From Neurospora tetraspora (taxonomy: Eukaryota > Ascomycota > Sordariomycetes > Sordariales > Sordariaceae), in NCBI RefSeq assembly GCF_033439725.1, contig NW_026944390.1:1798001-1862000 (forward strand): a DNA stretch of 64,000 bases, read 5' to 3'. Made by a program: the position numbers and the translations under genes. This document shows positions 62,055-64,000 of the stretch, one piece after another. The notes below the pieces were generated by a model, which saw nothing but the letters and a program-made list of their open reading frames with translations, searched no databases and was not told the DNA's origin. Every line of letters begins with the position of its first letter. The stretch's first letter is position 1.

Positions 62055-64000
62055 TGTGTTGTTGTTCTTGTTTGTTTATTTGTTTGCTTGTTGTCTGTGT
62101 TCCGGCGAACAAGTGATTGACTGAGCAGAAGATATCTCTCAACGTATGTGGTCCGTTCAAGTCCCCAGTTTATATATCCAGTCCCTCAATAGGTGTTCCC
62201 CTTCTCCAAAGTCCGATTTTAGGCGTTTGCTTCTTTCCAACTTGCCCACTTCACCTTACTCAAACTCAATCACAACCAACAGATCCGATCACGTTCTAAC
62301 CGTTCTCCAGATATCGATATTATTGTCGATGGATATCGTCGATCTCCGATCGTCTTCCTCTATCTTCACTAGCTCACTACTAGTGAATGGTAGATTTCTC
62401 GGCCGAATTTGACCCTAGTTCAGTCTAGACTACGGAAGAATAGCCGAGTGACCGACACCGAATCCCTTAGCCAAGAGTGGATAAGGTATACTTCGTGTGC
62501 TGGAGAAGGGTGCGGATCAGAAAGCTAGCGTGGTGTGATGAGTTCCCGAGCCGAGAGGGATAGTTGTGCGGATGTGAAGAGGTTTGTCAGCGCTGAGGTA
62601 AGTCGGGGACTTGGCCGTTCACCGAAAACCACACGGAACTTCCTGATGTTTCTCGAACCGAACGGTGAGACGATTCCTTGATGTGACGTGACCTGGGCAC
62701 ATGAACCGAATCTCGATCGCGTGGAGTCTCCTAAAGACGAATCCGTTCGAGCCGTTCTCTTCTGGAGCCTAAACAGCGTTCCGTAAAGTATCCGAGTCAA
62801 GGCTAACCTTTCAAGTCGACGAACTAGGGGACCAGGGGACCTCAGGTGACAAGGACAAGGTAGGATGGGGGGACGATAAGTCCAACGGCGTGACTTGGTA
62901 ACCCCGGGGGGCAGATCTGGCACCTAATGAGGTAAATGTAGGGACCCAACACAACGGTAGCGATGCTTGGAAGCTTGTGATAGTGACTGTGATGGCAGGT
63001 AGCACCGAGTTTAACGACTAAGGAGTGTGGAGATGAGCCAGGACGACGTCAGGTTTTTTCTTCTTCCTCTCGCTAGCTCGGAAAGAGTCTGATATCCAAA
63101 GAAGAATTCCCACTTGGACCAAATCAAGGAGATGACCGAGCAGGAGCTGATGATCATGTGCCAGGAAAGGGAAGGCGTTCAGGACGATGTCTAGGGATGA
63201 GTCGTTGCTGGTTTGTCGTTTGTGGTTTAATGCGTGGACGAATGAAGAAGCAAGGAGAAAAGGCCGGTGAAAGTGCCGAAAGAGATGAGGATCGACCCAT
63301 ATTTGAAGGAAGTCTGGGAGAAGCCAACTTGGATGAGACAATTGAGAACCTCAAGCTCGTGGCACTTGCCCAGTCTTGTTTGTATTATTGGGACTCGGAC
63401 TGGAGTGTGCTTTCCAGGTGAGGTTGGTGGCGGAAGTGGACATTGGGGAGGAGCTACCTCGCCTTCCGCTTGGATGGTTGGGTAGAGTGCTCATTGGGAG
63501 CCGAGTACCTTGCCGCGGAATTTGTGATGACTCGTAGATCTCGCCTGCATACAAGTCGGTAACTGGCATATGCGGTCTATGATTCCATCTCTTTGCCAAT
63601 CCGGATTCGGACCGGGATAGTGTGTATCTTGCTCCGTGGGCGGTAAGGTAGATGTAGCCTTGACTCTCGATTTCGAGCCTCGCATGTCATGTGGTACAGT
63701 CTTCGATCGGTACCAATGAGATTTCCAAGGGTACAGTAGACGGCCAACGACCCCCGGGCTGCTACCTTTGCAACCCACCTGGACAACATTAATATTGTAG
63801 ATGGATACCCCCACGTGTGATGTGATCTGAATTCGTACCATTGGAGATGAGGGCGGCTGGCTGTAACACAAGGAAAATGGAGTGCCAGCAGACTTCTCCT
63901 TAACTGGTAAACCCCGGAAGCTTGGGGGTAGGGCAACCAGCAAGTCTGCCATGAGTGAGGTAATGGAAAAGCCTGACCAAGCCATAAGCAAATTTCTTCT
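62055..64000. other. 1.9 kb without a recognised gene
   Basis: The first 250 bases are the FKBP12 promoter and leader (ATATATA at 62172-62178). Beyond that, open frames are short and conflict between strands; none shows a motif. A gene with many short exons, like the neighbour, could be missed here. Confidence 0.4.

Noticed and set aside
62525-63991. Several 100-166-codon frames at the right end
   Set aside because: Overlapping on both strands without motifs; no splice-consistent gene could be built by eye.

Overview
This window looks like nuclear DNA of a filamentous ascomycete, most likely a Sordariomycete of the Neurospora/Sordaria type. Three things point there. Genes carry short GT-AG introns with GTRAGT/GTACGT donors and CTRAY-like branch sites. 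Orthologues of conserved fungal genes (RRN5-like, BUD13/CWC26, TFIIF-alpha, UBA1, FKBP12, a glutathionyl-hydroquinone reductase) lie between fast-evolving lineage-specific genes. A block of about 2.6 kb at 30.47-33.05 kb is extremely AT-rich and poor in CpA/TpG but keeps CpG, the usual mark of repeat-induced point mutation (RIP). Exons were joined by eye; where splice sites, phase and family length agree I give the joined model.

Layout. 1-1.6 kb: 3' part of an Rrn5-like RNA polymerase I factor (+). 2.3-7.8 kb: a minus-strand array of 2EXR-family genes (three genes and one fragment). 8.0-10.7 kb: a QutR/qa-1S-like protein made of the C-terminal AROM domains (-). 12.2-14.0 kb: a Zn2Cys6 transcription factor (+). 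14.8-15.6 kb: an uncharacterised 246-aa protein (-). 15.6-19.1 kb: no gene recognised. 19.1-20.3 kb: BUD13/CWC26 splicing factor (+). 20.8-23.7 kb: TFIIF large subunit (-) with a possible stop-removing intron. 25.1-28.6 kb: Cid1-type nucleotidyltransferase (+).

29.7-34.4 kb is a repeat island: palindromic sequence, the RIP-mutated fossil element, a MITE-like element, 67-bp tandem repeats and a 21-C run. 35.2-49.6 kb is a second 2EXR array, now all on the plus strand: four apparently usable or near-complete genes, one frameshifted, one with two amber codons, and a terminal fragment. A tRNA gene sits inside it. 50.1-51.4 kb: ECM4/GTO-type glutathione transferase (-) with a mitochondrial-type leader. 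52.0-55.2 kb: an uncharacterised split gene (+) holding a 49-bp inverted repeat, an alternating satellite and a duplicated exon start. 56.8-60.2 kb: ubiquitin-activating enzyme E1 (-). 61.25-62.05 kb: FKBP12 in six exons (-). 62.1-64.0 kb: nothing recognised.

The housekeeping genes (Pol I initiation, Pol II TFIIF, RES splicing complex, E1, FKBP12, RNA nucleotidyltransferase) are not an operon-like group. The most unusual content is the 2EXR family: eleven loci in two arrays that point away from the centre, most sharing a one-exon body plus a tiny phase-0 last exon, with members at every stage from intact to fragment. One member has gained a long pentapeptide-type repeat domain.
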